NCBI RefSeq assembly: GCF_041199985.1
Contig: NZ_CP165647.1
Span: 1,736,001 to 1,800,000 of the forward strand
Source: Leptotrichia sp. HSP-536
GTDB taxonomy: Bacteria > Fusobacteriota > Fusobacteriia > Fusobacteriales > Leptotrichiaceae
Direction of reading: 5' to 3'
DNA length: 64,000 nucleotides
A program made the translations under genes and the position numbers. Position 1 is the stretch's first letter, and every line of letters begins with the position of its first letter. Under the pieces are notes generated by a model, which ran no database searches, had not been told where the DNA came from, and was given only the letters and a program-made list of their open reading frames with translations. Shown here piece after piece: positions 1 to 8,593 of this stretch.

Positions 1-246
1 TTTTACAATATATTTTATTACTCCAAGTGCTTCCTTGCTTGTATGATTAAAAGATTTTTCCAAAAACTTTTCTTTTTTAGAAAACTTTTTTAAAGGATCT
101 TCCAGAATTTTTCTAAATTCCTCACTTTCCTCATAATTTTCCATAAGAATATTTAATACTTCCCTAACTTCATTTACACTGTCAGAAGATTTTGCTATAT
201 TATAAATTGCTCCTGCATATCTTTTTGCAATTTCATCATTAGCCAT
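1..246 (-). CDS. atpH: ATP synthase F1 subunit delta (N-terminal part)
   Basis: The first 82 codons are present; the C-terminus runs off the window edge. The start ATG (complement of 244-246) begins MANDEIAKRYAGAIYNIAK, the typical OSCP/delta N-terminal helix that binds the top of F1 and links it to the peripheral stalk. It starts one base after the atpF stop codon, so the two are translationally coupled. Gene order a-c-b-delta fits the standard atp operon; alpha, gamma, beta and epsilon should follow outside the window. Confidence 0.93.
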   Translation of the reverse strand, partial: MANDEIAKRYAGAIYNIAKSSDSVNEVREVLNILMENYEESEEFRKILEDPLKKFSKKEKFLEKSFNHTSKEALGVIKYIVK

Positions 247-247
247 T

Positions 248-742
248 TTAATCTCCTATCTCATTAATAAACTTATTAATAGTTGCATCTTGTTTTTCGT
301 CGATATTTTCCTTAATAATTTTTTCTGCAAGTTCAACTGCCATTTCTCCAACTTCCTTTTGAAGTTCAAATTTGGCATTTTGCCGCATTTTTTCAATATC
401 AGCTTCCGCTTTCATCATCATTCTTTCACGATTACTCATAGCTTGCGATATAATCTGATCTTTTCTATCGTCTGCCTGTCTTTCGGCCTTTATCAGAATG
501 TCATTTGCACGTCTTTTGGATTCTTTTTTCAATTTTTCCATTGTTTTTTTCTGTTCTTCCAATTTTTCTTTCTCGTTTTCGACAATTTCCATTTCAGATA
601 AAGCTAATTTCTTTCTATCTTCAAGCACTTTGCCGATTTTTTTTGCAAAAGCCCGTGAAAAAAAATAGACTAATACTATAAAGTTTACTATTTGAATAGC
701 CATCGTAAAGTCGATGTTTACTAATCTTGCTCCTTCATTCAT
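248..742 (-). CDS. atpF: ATP synthase F0 subunit b
   Basis: 164 residues, the usual length for subunit b. One N-terminal membrane helix (about residues 13-30, FTMAIQIVNFIVLVYFFSRAF) is followed by a long charged coiled coil rich in Glu and Lys, which forms the peripheral stalk holding F1 against the membrane rotor. AAGGAG lies 6 bases before the ATG. It follows an unrelated repeat-protein gene (39-bp gap) instead of directly following atpE. Confidence 0.95.
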   Translation of the reverse strand: MNEGARLVNIDFTMAIQIVNFIVLVYFFSRAFAKKIGKVLEDRKKLALSEMEIVENEKEKLEEQKKTMEKLKKESKRRANDILIKAERQADDRKDQIISQAMSNRERMMMKAEADIEKMRQNAKFELQKEVGEMAVELAEKIIKENIDEKQDATINKFINEIGD

Positions 743-781
743 TTTTACTCCTTATTAATCTTATCTTTATTCCTTTTATTT

Positions 782-2305
782 TTATATTTTTTTAGCTCCC
801 ATTAATTTAACATTGAAAACGGCTGGTTGATAAATAAGTTCTTCTTCCCCATCTTTTGCTTTTATTACAAATTTAAATAAATAACTATATTGATTATCTG
901 ATGAAACTAAATTTTTTATTCTTCCAAAAACTCTTTTTTTATCCATTTCGTTTTTTTCTGACGACATTTTCACCAAATTTTTAAACGATACGCTTCCCAT
1001 CATTCCAGATGTTCCATTCCATCTTATATGATTATCAATTTTTTCATTATTAAAATTTTTAATATATGATTTCATTCCAACATCAGTAATCCACGTTTCA
1101 AAAAGTCCTTCATTTTTATTTCTTATAGTTTTTCCTTCTGGAGCTTTAGAATTAATAATCAATTTTTCTTTTCGTCCTGGAGTTACTAAATATACTTTCA
1201 CATTTTCAAGTTCAATTTCAGGATTTTTTACTTCTAATCCCATGTCAAAACTAAAATTTATTTTATTAGACTTAGATAATTTCCCACTGTTGTTAGTATC
1301 AATGCTGCTAATTTGAATATATGGAATACTGTAATTTCGAGTAGATACCGATGTAGCTGTAGAAAGTATCTTTTTTTCTATTTCTTTTGTTACAGGTTCT
1401 TCCACTTTAACATTATTTTTTTTATTTTTTAAAGCTTTTTCATTTCTCTCTATATAATCCAGATGATTTTCCAAGCCACTTTCGTTAGCCAGTTTCTGAG
1501 ATTCTTCCACTATTTTTATTTCAGCATCTTTCCCAACTTCATATGTTTTAGCTTCTATTTTCTTCTTGCTAGCTACATTTGATTGAGCTTTTGAAGCTTT
1601 TTCATTTCTCTCTATATAATCCAGATGATTTTCCAAGCCACTTTCATTAGCCAGTTTCTGAGATTCTTCCACTATTTTTATTTCAGCATCTTTCCCAACT
1701 TCATATGTTTTAGCTTCTATTTTCTTCTTGCTAGCTACATTTGATTGAGCTTTTGAAGCTTTTTCATTTCTCTCTATATAATCCAGATGATTTTCCAAGC
1801 CACTTTCATTAGCCAGTTTCTGAGATTCTTCCACTATTTTTATTTCAGCATCTTTCCCAACTTCATATGTTTTAGCTTCTATTTTCTTCTTGCCGGCTAG
1901 ATTTACTTGGTTTTTTGAAATTTCTTTAATTTCTTTCTTGATTATTTTAAAATTCTCATTAGATTTTGACGTTAAAAATTTAGTTATCTTTTTTTTACTT
2001 TTATTTCTACTTTTATTTTTTGTAGCAGGTCTTACTGTAATTTTTCCAATAATTTTATCAGATGAAGTTGATTTAACCGATTTTAAAGCTATTTCCTTTT
2101 GGGTGTCAGAACTTTTATTCTTTGAATTTGATCTTTTTTTATTGGTAACCATTTTTTTATTTTCTTGAGTCTGATTATTCAATTTTTCTGCAGTTTTAGC
2201 ATCTATATCTGAATTTTTTGAATTTGATGCACCAAAAACTGAATTTGAAAACATTACTCCAGATAAAGCTGTAAAAGTTACTGTTATCTTTTTTAAATTC
2301 TTCAT
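782..2305 (-). CDS. exported repeat protein inserted in the atp operon
   Basis: 507 residues of unknown function. It has a signal peptide (MKNLKKITVTFTALSGVMFS, then FGA as likely cleavage site), a Lys/Ser/Asn-rich linker to about residue 138, and three copies of a 45-residue charged helical unit beginning KKKIEAKTYEVGKDAEIK, separated by the 9-residue linker SKAQSNVAS. A roughly 190-residue C-terminal domain with beta-rich character (for example NVKVYLVTPGRKEK) has no motif I recognise. It lies in the same direction between atpE (32-bp gap) and atpF (39-bp gap), so it is probably co-transcribed with ATP synthase although it is exported. The Shine-Dalgarno is weak. A cell-envelope or adhesion role is a guess. 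Confidence 0.85.
   Translation of the reverse strand: MKNLKKITVTFTALSGVMFSNSVFGASNSKNSDIDAKTAEKLNNQTQENKKMVTNKKRSNSKNKSSDTQKEIALKSVKSTSSDKIIGKITVRPATKNKSRNKSKKKITKFLTSKSNENFKIIKKEIKEISKNQVNLAGKKKIEAKTYEVGKDAEIKIVEESQKLANESGLENHLDYIERNEKASKAQSNVASKKKIEAKTYEVGKDAEIKIVEESQKLANESGLENHLDYIERNEKASKAQSNVASKKKIEAKTYEVGKDAEIKIVEESQKLANESGLENHLDYIERNEKALKNKKNNVKVEEPVTKEIEKKILSTATSVSTRNYSIPYIQISSIDTNNSGKLSKSNKINFSFDMGLEVKNPEIELENVKVYLVTPGRKEKLIINSKAPEGKTIRNKNEGLFETWITDVGMKSYIKNFNNEKIDNHIRWNGTSGMMGSVSFKNLVKMSSEKNEMDKKRVFGRIKNLVSSDNQYSYLFKFVIKAKDGEEELIYQPAVFNVKLMGAKKI
1433..1891 (-). repeat. in-frame tandem repeat, period 162 bp
   Basis: Three copies of a 135-bp coding unit plus two 27-bp linkers recur with an exact period of 162 bp: the same CATTTCTCTC block starts at 1441, 1603 and 1765. 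The copies differ by only a base or two (for example CGTTAG versus CATTAG near 1487), so the array expanded recently or is kept alike by gene conversion. The period is a multiple of three, so copy-number change leaves the reading frame intact. Confidence 0.95.
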
Positions 2306-2337
2306 TGTTCCAACCTATCTCTTCTCAATTTTATTTT

Positions 2338-2574
2338 TTATCCTTTTAAGAAAATTAACAAGAATGCTATAACCAATGCATAAATCGCTGATGACTCAGT
2401 AATTGCCAATCCTGTAATTAATGTCTGCATAATATCTTGCTTAGCTTCAGGCTGCCTTGAAACTGCCTCTACCGCATATCCAGTCGCAATTCCTTGCCCT
2501 AATCCTGCTCCAATTCCTCCTACTGCCGCAATTCCTGCTCCTAATAACGCTGCTGCTTGAATCATTTCCTTCAT
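2338..2574 (-). CDS. atpE: ATP synthase F0 subunit c (predicted Na+-binding)
   Basis: 78 residues, two membrane helices joined by the polar loop RQPEAKQ that contacts F1. It forms the rotor ring. The ion-binding carboxylate is Glu60. The Na+ ligands known from Ilyobacter tartaricus c subunit (Gln32, Val63, Glu65, Ser66, Thr67, Tyr70) map here to Gln27, Ile58, Glu60, Ser61, Ser62 and Tyr65 with the same spacing, so a Na+-coupled ring is predicted. The strong RBS GGAGGATTAAGAA precedes the ATG. Confidence 0.96.
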   Translation of the reverse strand: MKEMIQAAALLGAGIAAVGGIGAGLGQGIATGYAVEAVSRQPEAKQDIMQTLITGLAITESSAIYALVIAFLLIFLKG

Positions 2575-2650
2575 TTCTTAATCCTCCTATTTTATTAATT
2601 TAATGATTTTTTGTGACTTTGTTTTAAAATATATTTATTTTTTTAAAATT

Positions 2651-3547
2651 TTACTCTTCTTCACCCAACGCTTCACTTACATAGACTGATGACAGTATTG
2701 TAAATACAAATGCCTGCACAATTCCAATAAATAAATCTAGATACAATTGTATAAGCATCGGCCATCCGACTGAAAATGAAAAACTTCCCTTTAGCATATC
2801 ATGTGTTAATGACTGAAGCATTCCACGTCCTACAAGACTGTATAAAAGTCCAACAATTACAAGTCCTGCAAGCATATTTCCAAATAGACGCATTGATGTG
2901 TTTAATACTTTAGAAAAAATATCCACTACATTCAACGGAAACATAAACCACATTGGTTCAAACAATGTTTTTATATATCCTTTCAATCCATGCTGTTTTA
3001 TAGAAACTGCTAAAAAGATGACAATCACTATAAGTGACAATCCTATTGTCGTATTTGGATCAGCTGTCGGAGTTCTAAAAAATGGCTTTATCGTTTTAAC
3101 TCCATTTTCTGTTACTCCCATCATAATAAATGGAAATAAAAATGTACTTAAATTTGAGAACATTATAAATATAAACAATGCTGAAAAAAACGGTATATAA
3201 CTTTTTTTATGTTTTCCAAATGTAGTCAAAAAAGTATTTTCAATGAAATGATAATATTCTTCCATTATAATCTGCATCTTACTTGGATTTTCAACACTTA
3301 TATTTTTTGTCCCTTTTCTTACAAGGAACATAATTATAAGCATAATTACCCAAGTATCAAGCACTGTCTGACTAAGCGAAAATCTAAAGTTTCCCAGAAC
3401 AAAGTTAAAATAATGCGGTGCTTCTACAACCGAACTTGGCGATTCAAATCTTACTGGTAAAACTGTTGAGATAATTGATAAAATCAAGTTTACAACAATC
3501 ATCATAAGAAATAAAAATCCCAAAAATTTCCAAATTTTACTTTTCAT
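2651..3547 (-). CDS. atpB: ATP synthase F0 subunit a
   Basis: 298 residues with several membrane helices; the stator half-channel partner of the c ring. The motif MRLFGNMLAGLVIVGLLYSL carries the essential Arg of helix 4. A longer frame from a TTG at 3568 exists, but the Shine-Dalgarno AAAGGAGGG lies inside that extension, 6 bases before the ATG at 3547, so 3547 is chosen. This is the first gene of the atp operon here; no atpI or atpZ lies upstream. Confidence 0.95.
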   Translation of the reverse strand: MKSKIWKFLGFLFLMMIVVNLILSIISTVLPVRFESPSSVVEAPHYFNFVLGNFRFSLSQTVLDTWVIMLIIMFLVRKGTKNISVENPSKMQIIMEEYYHFIENTFLTTFGKHKKSYIPFFSALFIFIMFSNLSTFLFPFIMMGVTENGVKTIKPFFRTPTADPNTTIGLSLIVIVIFLAVSIKQHGLKGYIKTLFEPMWFMFPLNVVDIFSKVLNTSMRLFGNMLAGLVIVGLLYSLVGRGMLQSLTHDMLKGSFSFSVGWPMLIQLYLDLFIGIVQAFVFTILSSVYVSEALGEEE

Positions 3548-3767
3548 TATTTCCCTCCTTTCTCCCAACTTTGAGTAAAGATTAAAAAAACTTTGTTACA
3601 TACATTCATTATACTCCAATTAAATTCATTTTGCAAATTTTATTGATACAAATATTTAAAACATAATTTTAATTTTTTTACAAAAAAACCAGCATCATTA
3701 AAGTTTTATTTGACTTCAATAATCCTGATTTTTTCTTTTTTTTTAAATTTTTCTAAAATTTAAATTA

Positions 3768-5003
3768 CTAATTGCCACTATTAGAATAAGGCCCTTGTGC
3801 TAAACTATTTGTAGCATTTTTAGGATTTGTTAATAACGACTTGTAGCTAAAAAATATACTTCCTTTTACTTCTGGATAATTTCTATTGAAATTTATCTGA
3901 TTTATTAACTCTTTAGCATCTTTCCACTCGTTTATTTTGTATGCGGCCTGTCCGATATACAAGTTTGTATTTGTTTGTCCTGCATATTTACTCCACCATT
4001 TTACAAGCGTATTGTACTCAGCAGCTTTATGTCCTTGATTCCAATAAATTTGAGGTGCTACATAATCTATCCATCCATTATTCATCCAAAGTAGAATATC
4101 TGCATATAAATCATCATAATTTTGAACTCCTGCTTTTGTTTCAGAACCTCTTACTGGATCAGTAGAAGAATTTCTCCATACTCCAAACGGACTTATCCCG
4201 AATTCCACATTTTTGTTTTCTTTCTTAATTGATTTATGTAATTTTTCAACTAAAGTATTTACGTTATTTCTTCTCCAATCTGCAACTGTAGCAAATTTAT
4301 TTCCATATTTTTGATATTGTGCAGAATCAGGATATTCTTGATTTTTAACTTTGTATGGATAAAAATAATCATCCATATGAACACCATCAATGTCATAATT
4401 TTTCACAACTTCAACAATACTGTTTACAACATAATCATTTACTTCAGGAATCCCTGGATTCAAGTATAACTGCCCTCCATAAGCCACTGTCCATTCAGGT
4501 TTCTTACGTCCAATATTATCACTTGATAATCTATCTCTTGAACCTGAAGTCGAAAGTCTGTACGGATTAAACCATGCGTGAAACTCGATGCCTCTTTTAT
4601 GTGCTTCATCAATCATAAATTTTAATGGATCGTATCCAGGATTTACTCCTTGAGTTCCTGTCAAATATTCAGACCATGGTGAGTATTTAGATGGATAAAA
4701 AGCATCCGCTGTAGGTTTTACTTGAACAAACACCGCATTCATATTCCATTTCTTCACATTATCAAGGATTGTCAAAAATTCCCTTTTTTGTTGATCCACA
4801 CTAAGTCCTTTTTTAGAAGGCCAGTCAATATTGCTGACACTTGCTACCCAGACACCTCTTAATTCCTTATTTTTTGTAACCTTTTGATTACTAACTTTCG
4901 CTGCATTGTTATTATTTCCTACTATGATATTAGAAGCATTCAATGTAGCTGCCGTTAAAACTGTAATTGCTAATAATGATATTTTCTCTAAAATTGATTT
5001 CAC
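3768..5003 (-). CDS. secreted glycosyl hydrolase-like 10 family protein (DUF187/YngK-like)
   Basis: About 411 residues. A signal peptide (KSILEKISLLAITVLTAATLNAS) precedes a TIM-barrel domain starting ELRGVWVASVSNIDWPS, with the family landmarks MNAVFVQVKPTADAFYPS, AHKRGIEFHAWFNPYR, DGVHMDDYFYPY and WIDYVAPQIYWNQG. Relatives are implicated in cell-wall or exopolysaccharide glycan cleavage; the substrate is unknown. The GTG at 5003 is preferred over the TTG at 5006 because AAGGAG lies 6 bases before it. It stands alone between the atp and thi operons. Confidence 0.85.
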   Translation of the reverse strand: MKSILEKISLLAITVLTAATLNASNIIVGNNNNAAKVSNQKVTKNKELRGVWVASVSNIDWPSKKGLSVDQQKREFLTILDNVKKWNMNAVFVQVKPTADAFYPSKYSPWSEYLTGTQGVNPGYDPLKFMIDEAHKRGIEFHAWFNPYRLSTSGSRDRLSSDNIGRKKPEWTVAYGGQLYLNPGIPEVNDYVVNSIVEVVKNYDIDGVHMDDYFYPYKVKNQEYPDSAQYQKYGNKFATVADWRRNNVNTLVEKLHKSIKKENKNVEFGISPFGVWRNSSTDPVRGSETKAGVQNYDDLYADILLWMNNGWIDYVAPQIYWNQGHKAAEYNTLVKWWSKYAGQTNTNLYIGQAAYKINEWKDAKELINQINFNRNYPEVKGSIFFSYKSLLTNPKNATNSLAQGPYSNSGN

Positions 5004-5129
5004 CAATTTCTCCTTTCTGAATGTTTAATCTTCAATATCATTTTAGTATATTTCTTTTTAAATTTCAATATATTATCCTTAATTTTTTCTATTTTTTTAT
5101 TTATAAAGGAAAAAAATTATTTTTAATAT

Positions 5130-5750
5130 TTATTTAAAATTTCTTAGCATTATTTCCGCTGCTTTTCTGCAATTTTTTTCCGAAAGTATTCCCGACACCG
5201 CACATACTCCTTGCAAACCAATATTTCTTAACATATTTACATTCCCAGTATTTATTCCGCCTATTGCAAAAACTGGAATTTTCACACTTTCAACTATTTT
5301 TTTCAATTCCTCCATTTCCAATTTTTTTGCATCATCCTTTGTACTTGTCCCAAAAATAGCTCCACTGCCAATATAGTCTGCACCTAATAATTCAGCTTTT
5401 ACAGCTTCATCAGCATTTCTTGCCGTTGCCCCGATCAAAAATCTGTCTTTCAGAATTTCTCTCGCCTTTTCTATTGGCATATCAGATTGCCCTAAATGAA
5501 CCCCATCCACTTTTACAGCCTGTGCTATATCCATCCTGTCATTTATAATAAACAGCACTCCATATCTTTTACAAACTTCCTTTACTTTCAAGGCTTTTTC
5601 ATAAAACTCTTTTGCAGAAATATTTTTCTCTCTTAACTGAACTATTTTTACTCCGCCTTTAATGGTCCTTTCTACACAATCATAAAAATCTTTTCCATTA
5701 CAGCTTTTTTCATTAGTAACCAAATAAATTTTACAATCTTCTAATTTCAT
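5130..5750 (-). CDS. thiE: thiamine-phosphate synthase
   Basis: 206 residues, normal length. ThiE joins HMP-pyrophosphate and thiazole phosphate to give thiamine monophosphate in the cytoplasm. Family motifs are VQLREKNISAKEF, INDRMDIAQAVKVDGVHLGQSD, GADYIGSGAIFGTSTKDDA and VFAIGGINTGN, covering pyrophosphate and Mg2+ binding. It follows thiD by 9 bases with RBS AAGGGG and shares its riboswitch-controlled transcript. Confidence 0.95.
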   Translation of the reverse strand: MKLEDCKIYLVTNEKSCNGKDFYDCVERTIKGGVKIVQLREKNISAKEFYEKALKVKEVCKRYGVLFIINDRMDIAQAVKVDGVHLGQSDMPIEKAREILKDRFLIGATARNADEAVKAELLGADYIGSGAIFGTSTKDDAKKLEMEELKKIVESVKIPVFAIGGINTGNVNMLRNIGLQGVCAVSGILSEKNCRKAAEIMLRNFK

Positions 5751-5759
5751 TCTTTCCCC

Positions 5760-6617
5760 TTAGTAAAGTTTTTCTATATCAATATTTTTGTATATTTCCC
5801 CCATTTGATTCACTGTTCCATTTATTTCTCCAAAATCTACTGAATTTTTTAGTGAAAACAGCACAAATTTTTTTGCCTTTTTCACCGCTTCCAACATAGA
5901 ATATCCTTTAGCTAAATTTGAAGCAATAGCCGAAGACAAGCTGCAACCTGTCCCGTGCGTATTTTCACTAGAAATTTTCTTGCCTTCTAAAACATACGTT
6001 TTTTCGCCATTTACAAGAATATCCACTGCACTGTCTGAAAGATGTCCACCTTTTATCAGCACCCATTTTTTAGTGAAATCTGCAATTATTTTTCCACAAG
6101 TTTTCATTTTTTCAACGCTATCTATATTTTCCACAAACAAATTATTTTCTACATTTTTCTTTTCATTATTTAAAATTATTTTTATAATCTCTTTCGTTTC
6201 ATCCAAGTTAGGCGTTATTATATTGGCAATTTTAAACAATTTATTTACTAAAAAGTCCTTTGTTTCATCTATTATTAAAGAACTTCCACTTGTGGCTATC
6301 ATCACAGGATCAAGAACTATATTTTGAGCTTTGTATTTTAATAACTTCTCATACATTATCTCCCCATTTTCCTTACTGTTTACCATCCCAATTTTTACAG
6401 CGTCAACTTTTATAACATCAAATATCGTTTCTATTTGATTTTTCAACATTTCTCTTGAAACATCTTCCACCATTCTTACTTCCTTAGGATTTTGGGCAGT
6501 TATGCTTGTAATAACTGTCATTTCATAAACTCCATTTGCAACAAAAGTTTTTAAATCCGCCTGTATTCCTGCTCCAGCACTGCTATCTGAACCAGCTATC
6601 GACAATACATTTTTCAT
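5760..6617 (-). CDS. thiD: hydroxymethylpyrimidine/phosphomethylpyrimidine kinase
   Basis: 285 residues from MKNVLSIAGSDSSAGAGIQAD, the canonical ThiD N-terminus. It phosphorylates HMP and HMP-P. PfkB-type features are DPVMIATSGSSLI, NIITPNLDET and the catalytic loop THGTGCSLSSAIA near the C-terminus. The frame stays open 41 codons further upstream, but that part is the riboswitch terminator, and GGGAGGAAATT stands just before the ATG at 6617. No thiM or other thi genes follow thiE, so the locus salvages pyrimidine and couples it to thiazole made or imported elsewhere. Confidence 0.94.
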   Translation of the reverse strand: MKNVLSIAGSDSSAGAGIQADLKTFVANGVYEMTVITSITAQNPKEVRMVEDVSREMLKNQIETIFDVIKVDAVKIGMVNSKENGEIMYEKLLKYKAQNIVLDPVMIATSGSSLIIDETKDFLVNKLFKIANIITPNLDETKEIIKIILNNEKKNVENNLFVENIDSVEKMKTCGKIIADFTKKWVLIKGGHLSDSAVDILVNGEKTYVLEGKKISSENTHGTGCSLSSAIASNLAKGYSMLEAVKKAKKFVLFSLKNSVDFGEINGTVNQMGEIYKNIDIEKLY

Positions 6618-6633
6618 AATTTCCTCCCAAAAC

Positions 6634-6662
6634 AAAAAAACATATACCCAATTTGTATATGC
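6634..6662 (-). terminator. intrinsic terminator of the TPP riboswitch
   Basis: On the minus strand a 7-bp stem CATATAC/GTATATG with loop CAAATTGG-type sequence is followed directly by seven T. It lies between the TPP aptamer and the thiD ribosome site, the expected place for ligand-induced premature termination. Confidence 0.8.
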
Positions 6663-6713
6663 TTTCTTTTTAAATGAATCTTCTTGTAATTTATTTGTAA
6701 ACCAAACAAACTC

Positions 6714-6803
6714 TTTACTTCCTACGTTGGCATTATCCAAATCAGGTCAAAAGGTCAAGGCTCACATCCTTTTCTCAGTCAATTTATCGACTCCCTTGTA
6801 ACT
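6714..6803 (-). promoter_or_regulatory. TPP riboswitch (THI element)
   Basis: The minus strand shows the conserved THI-box blocks in order: AAGGGAGTC, GACTGAGA, the J3/pyrimidine-binding segment TTTTGACCTGATTTGGATAA and TGCCAACGTAGGAAGT. The outer GTTAC and GTAA strands can form P1. The known ligand is thiamine pyrophosphate. Its position before the terminator at 6634-6662 and thiD implies transcriptional attenuation of thiD-thiE when TPP is plentiful. Confidence 0.95.
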
Positions 6804-6842
6804 AGTTTTTTTGTTATTAAATTTTTATTTTTCTATATTTGT

Positions 6843-6871
6843 ATGATAACATACATCTAATTTTTATTCAA
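6843..6871 (-). promoter_or_regulatory. promoter of the thi operon
   Basis: Minus strand TTGAAT, 17-bp spacer, TATCAT, with TG one base before the -10 (extended -10). The start would fall about 30 bases before the TPP aptamer. Confidence 0.65.
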
Positions 6872-6960
6872 CAGATTTTCATTTAAAATTTTTTGAAAAT
6901 AAATTAAATATTATAGACTTTATGAACTAAATATAAACTTTCATTTTTCTCAAGACTTTT

Positions 6961-7950
6961 TTAATCTTCCCCCAAAGTTGCCACCATAACCGCCTTAATC
7001 GTATGCATTCTATTTTCAGCCTCATCAAACACCACGGAATTTTTGCTTCTGAACACTTCATCAGTAACTTCCATTTCCTTAATTCCGTACTTCTTTTCAA
7101 TTTCCTGTGCAACTTTTGTATTCAAGTCATGAAATGCAGGAAGGCAATGCATAAACAAATAGTCCTCCTTTGCGTGTTTTACAAGATCGCTATTTACCTG
7201 ATAATATGAAAGTCTATTTATTCTCTCATCCCAGACATCGTAAGATTCTCCCATAGACACCCAGACATCCGTATAAATCACATCTGCATCCTTAACTCCA
7301 CCAATTCTATCATCCGTAAATGAAACACGCCCTCCATTTTCTTCAGCCAGTTTCAATGCAGTTTCAGCCAATTCTTTATCTGGAAAATATTCTTTCGGAG
7401 CAACAATTGTAAAATCCATCCCAAATTTTGCTGCACCAATCATAAGCGAACTTGCCATATTATTTTTCCCATCTCCAAGATATGCAAACTTAATTCCCTT
7501 CAAAGTTCCCTTTTTCTCTAAAATAGTCAAAAAATCCGCTAAAATCTGTGTCGGATGAAACTCAGTCGTAAGTCCATTCCACACAGGCACACCAGAATAC
7601 TTTGCCAATGTTTCCACCAAATCTTGTCCATACCCACGATACTCAATTCCATCATAAAATCTTCCCAAAACCTTTGCAGTATCTTCAATCGATTCCTTAT
7701 CATTAATTTGCGAAGTAGAAGGCCCGATATAAGTAATATTTGCCCCTTGATCATAAGCCGCCACTTCAAATGCACATCTAGTCCGTGTCGAAGTCTTTTC
7801 AAAAATCAATGCAATATTTTTCCCAGTCAATTTTTTCTTTTCAGTCTTATTTTTCTTATCTTCCTTCAATTTTTTTGCCAAATCTAGTAAATATTGTAAT
7901 TCTTCTGTTGTAAAGTCTAATAATTTTAAAAATGATTTTCCTTTTAACAT
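6961..7950 (-). CDS. argF: ornithine carbamoyltransferase
   Basis: 329 residues. It makes citrulline from ornithine and carbamoyl phosphate. Carbamoyl phosphate sites STRTR (residues 54-58) and HPTQ and the ornithine loop HCLPAFHDLNT are all present. It is the last gene of argC-J-B-D-x-F. An OTC could also act in catabolic arginine deiminase metabolism, but no arcA or arcC is adjacent and the biosynthetic neighbours favour an anabolic role. Confidence 0.95.
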   Translation of the reverse strand: MLKGKSFLKLLDFTTEELQYLLDLAKKLKEDKKNKTEKKKLTGKNIALIFEKTSTRTRCAFEVAAYDQGANITYIGPSTSQINDKESIEDTAKVLGRFYDGIEYRGYGQDLVETLAKYSGVPVWNGLTTEFHPTQILADFLTILEKKGTLKGIKFAYLGDGKNNMASSLMIGAAKFGMDFTIVAPKEYFPDKELAETALKLAEENGGRVSFTDDRIGGVKDADVIYTDVWVSMGESYDVWDERINRLSYYQVNSDLVKHAKEDYLFMHCLPAFHDLNTKVAQEIEKKYGIKEMEVTDEVFRSKNSVVFDEAENRMHTIKAVMVATLGED

Positions 7951-7959
7951 ATTTTCTCC

Positions 7960-8508
7960 TTAATTTCTATTTTTTATTCTAAAATATTCATTTAAAATCT
8001 CTTTTTCAATTTCTTTTAATTTTTGTACATTTTCAATATTTTTTTTATTTTCATCAGTATATCGAATCAATTTCATATTTTCATCAAAATAGTATCTCTT
8101 TTCAAAAATTTCCGACTTTTTACTGTCAAATACTTCTCCAATTTCCACATCATTTTCTCTATACCAATCAGCATTTATATAATATGGAACATTATATTTT
8201 TCAGTTCTATTAAAAATAAAATAAACTTTTCCATTTTTTACGTAATACTCCGTCGTTCCTCTCCAGGTTTCACCAAAATATTCAGTTATAATTTTCTTAA
8301 CAATTCCATTTTGAAAATAATATCTTATAACACCACCCTCTATACTCTGTTCATCATCTTCAATTTCCTTCACAATATAATTCTTTATAGCATTAGTACT
8401 TTTGTAATCTTTCCTAATTTGAGCAATCTTACTTTCAACATTTGAATTACCAAAACTTACCAAACTTACCAAAACAGCTATTATCGCAATTTTTCTAAAA
8501 ATTTTCAT
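7960..8508 (-). CDS. small secreted protein of unknown function in the arg operon
   Basis: 182 residues with a signal peptide (MKIFRKIAIIAVLVSLVSFG). The body is rich in Tyr, Phe, Lys and Glu, with short repeated strands such as IRYYFQNGIVKKIITEYFG and YYVKNGKVYFIFN, suggesting a beta-sheet protein. No family recognised. An upstream GTG at 8517 is in frame, but AAAGGTGA sits just before the ATG at 8508. It lies 9 bases before argF and 86 bases after argD, so it is probably co-transcribed with cytoplasmic arginine enzymes, although it is exported. Confidence 0.75.
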   Translation of the reverse strand: MKIFRKIAIIAVLVSLVSFGNSNVESKIAQIRKDYKSTNAIKNYIVKEIEDDEQSIEGGVIRYYFQNGIVKKIITEYFGETWRGTTEYYVKNGKVYFIFNRTEKYNVPYYINADWYRENDVEIGEVFDSKKSEIFEKRYYFDENMKLIRYTDENKKNIENVQKLKEIEKEILNEYFRIKNRN

Positions 8509-8593
8509 AAGTCTCACCTTTATTTATAATTTTTTTATTCCTTCATTATAATTTTATCTCAATAACCTCTAATTTACAATATTATAAAAAAGA

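Noticed and set aside
290..601. ORFs antisense to real genes across the window (for example inside atpF, fabD, uvrA)
   Set aside because: They are Phe/Ser/Ile-rich shadows of Lys/Glu-rich genes on the other strand without RBS or homology.
1433..1891. Direct repeats considered as a CRISPR array
   Set aside because: The repeats are coding, in frame, 162 bp long and contiguous, without unique spacers.
6618..6740. N-terminal extension of ThiD (41 residues) as coding
   Set aside because: The stretch is the riboswitch expression platform, with terminator and RBS. ThiD homologues begin at MKNVLSIAGSD.
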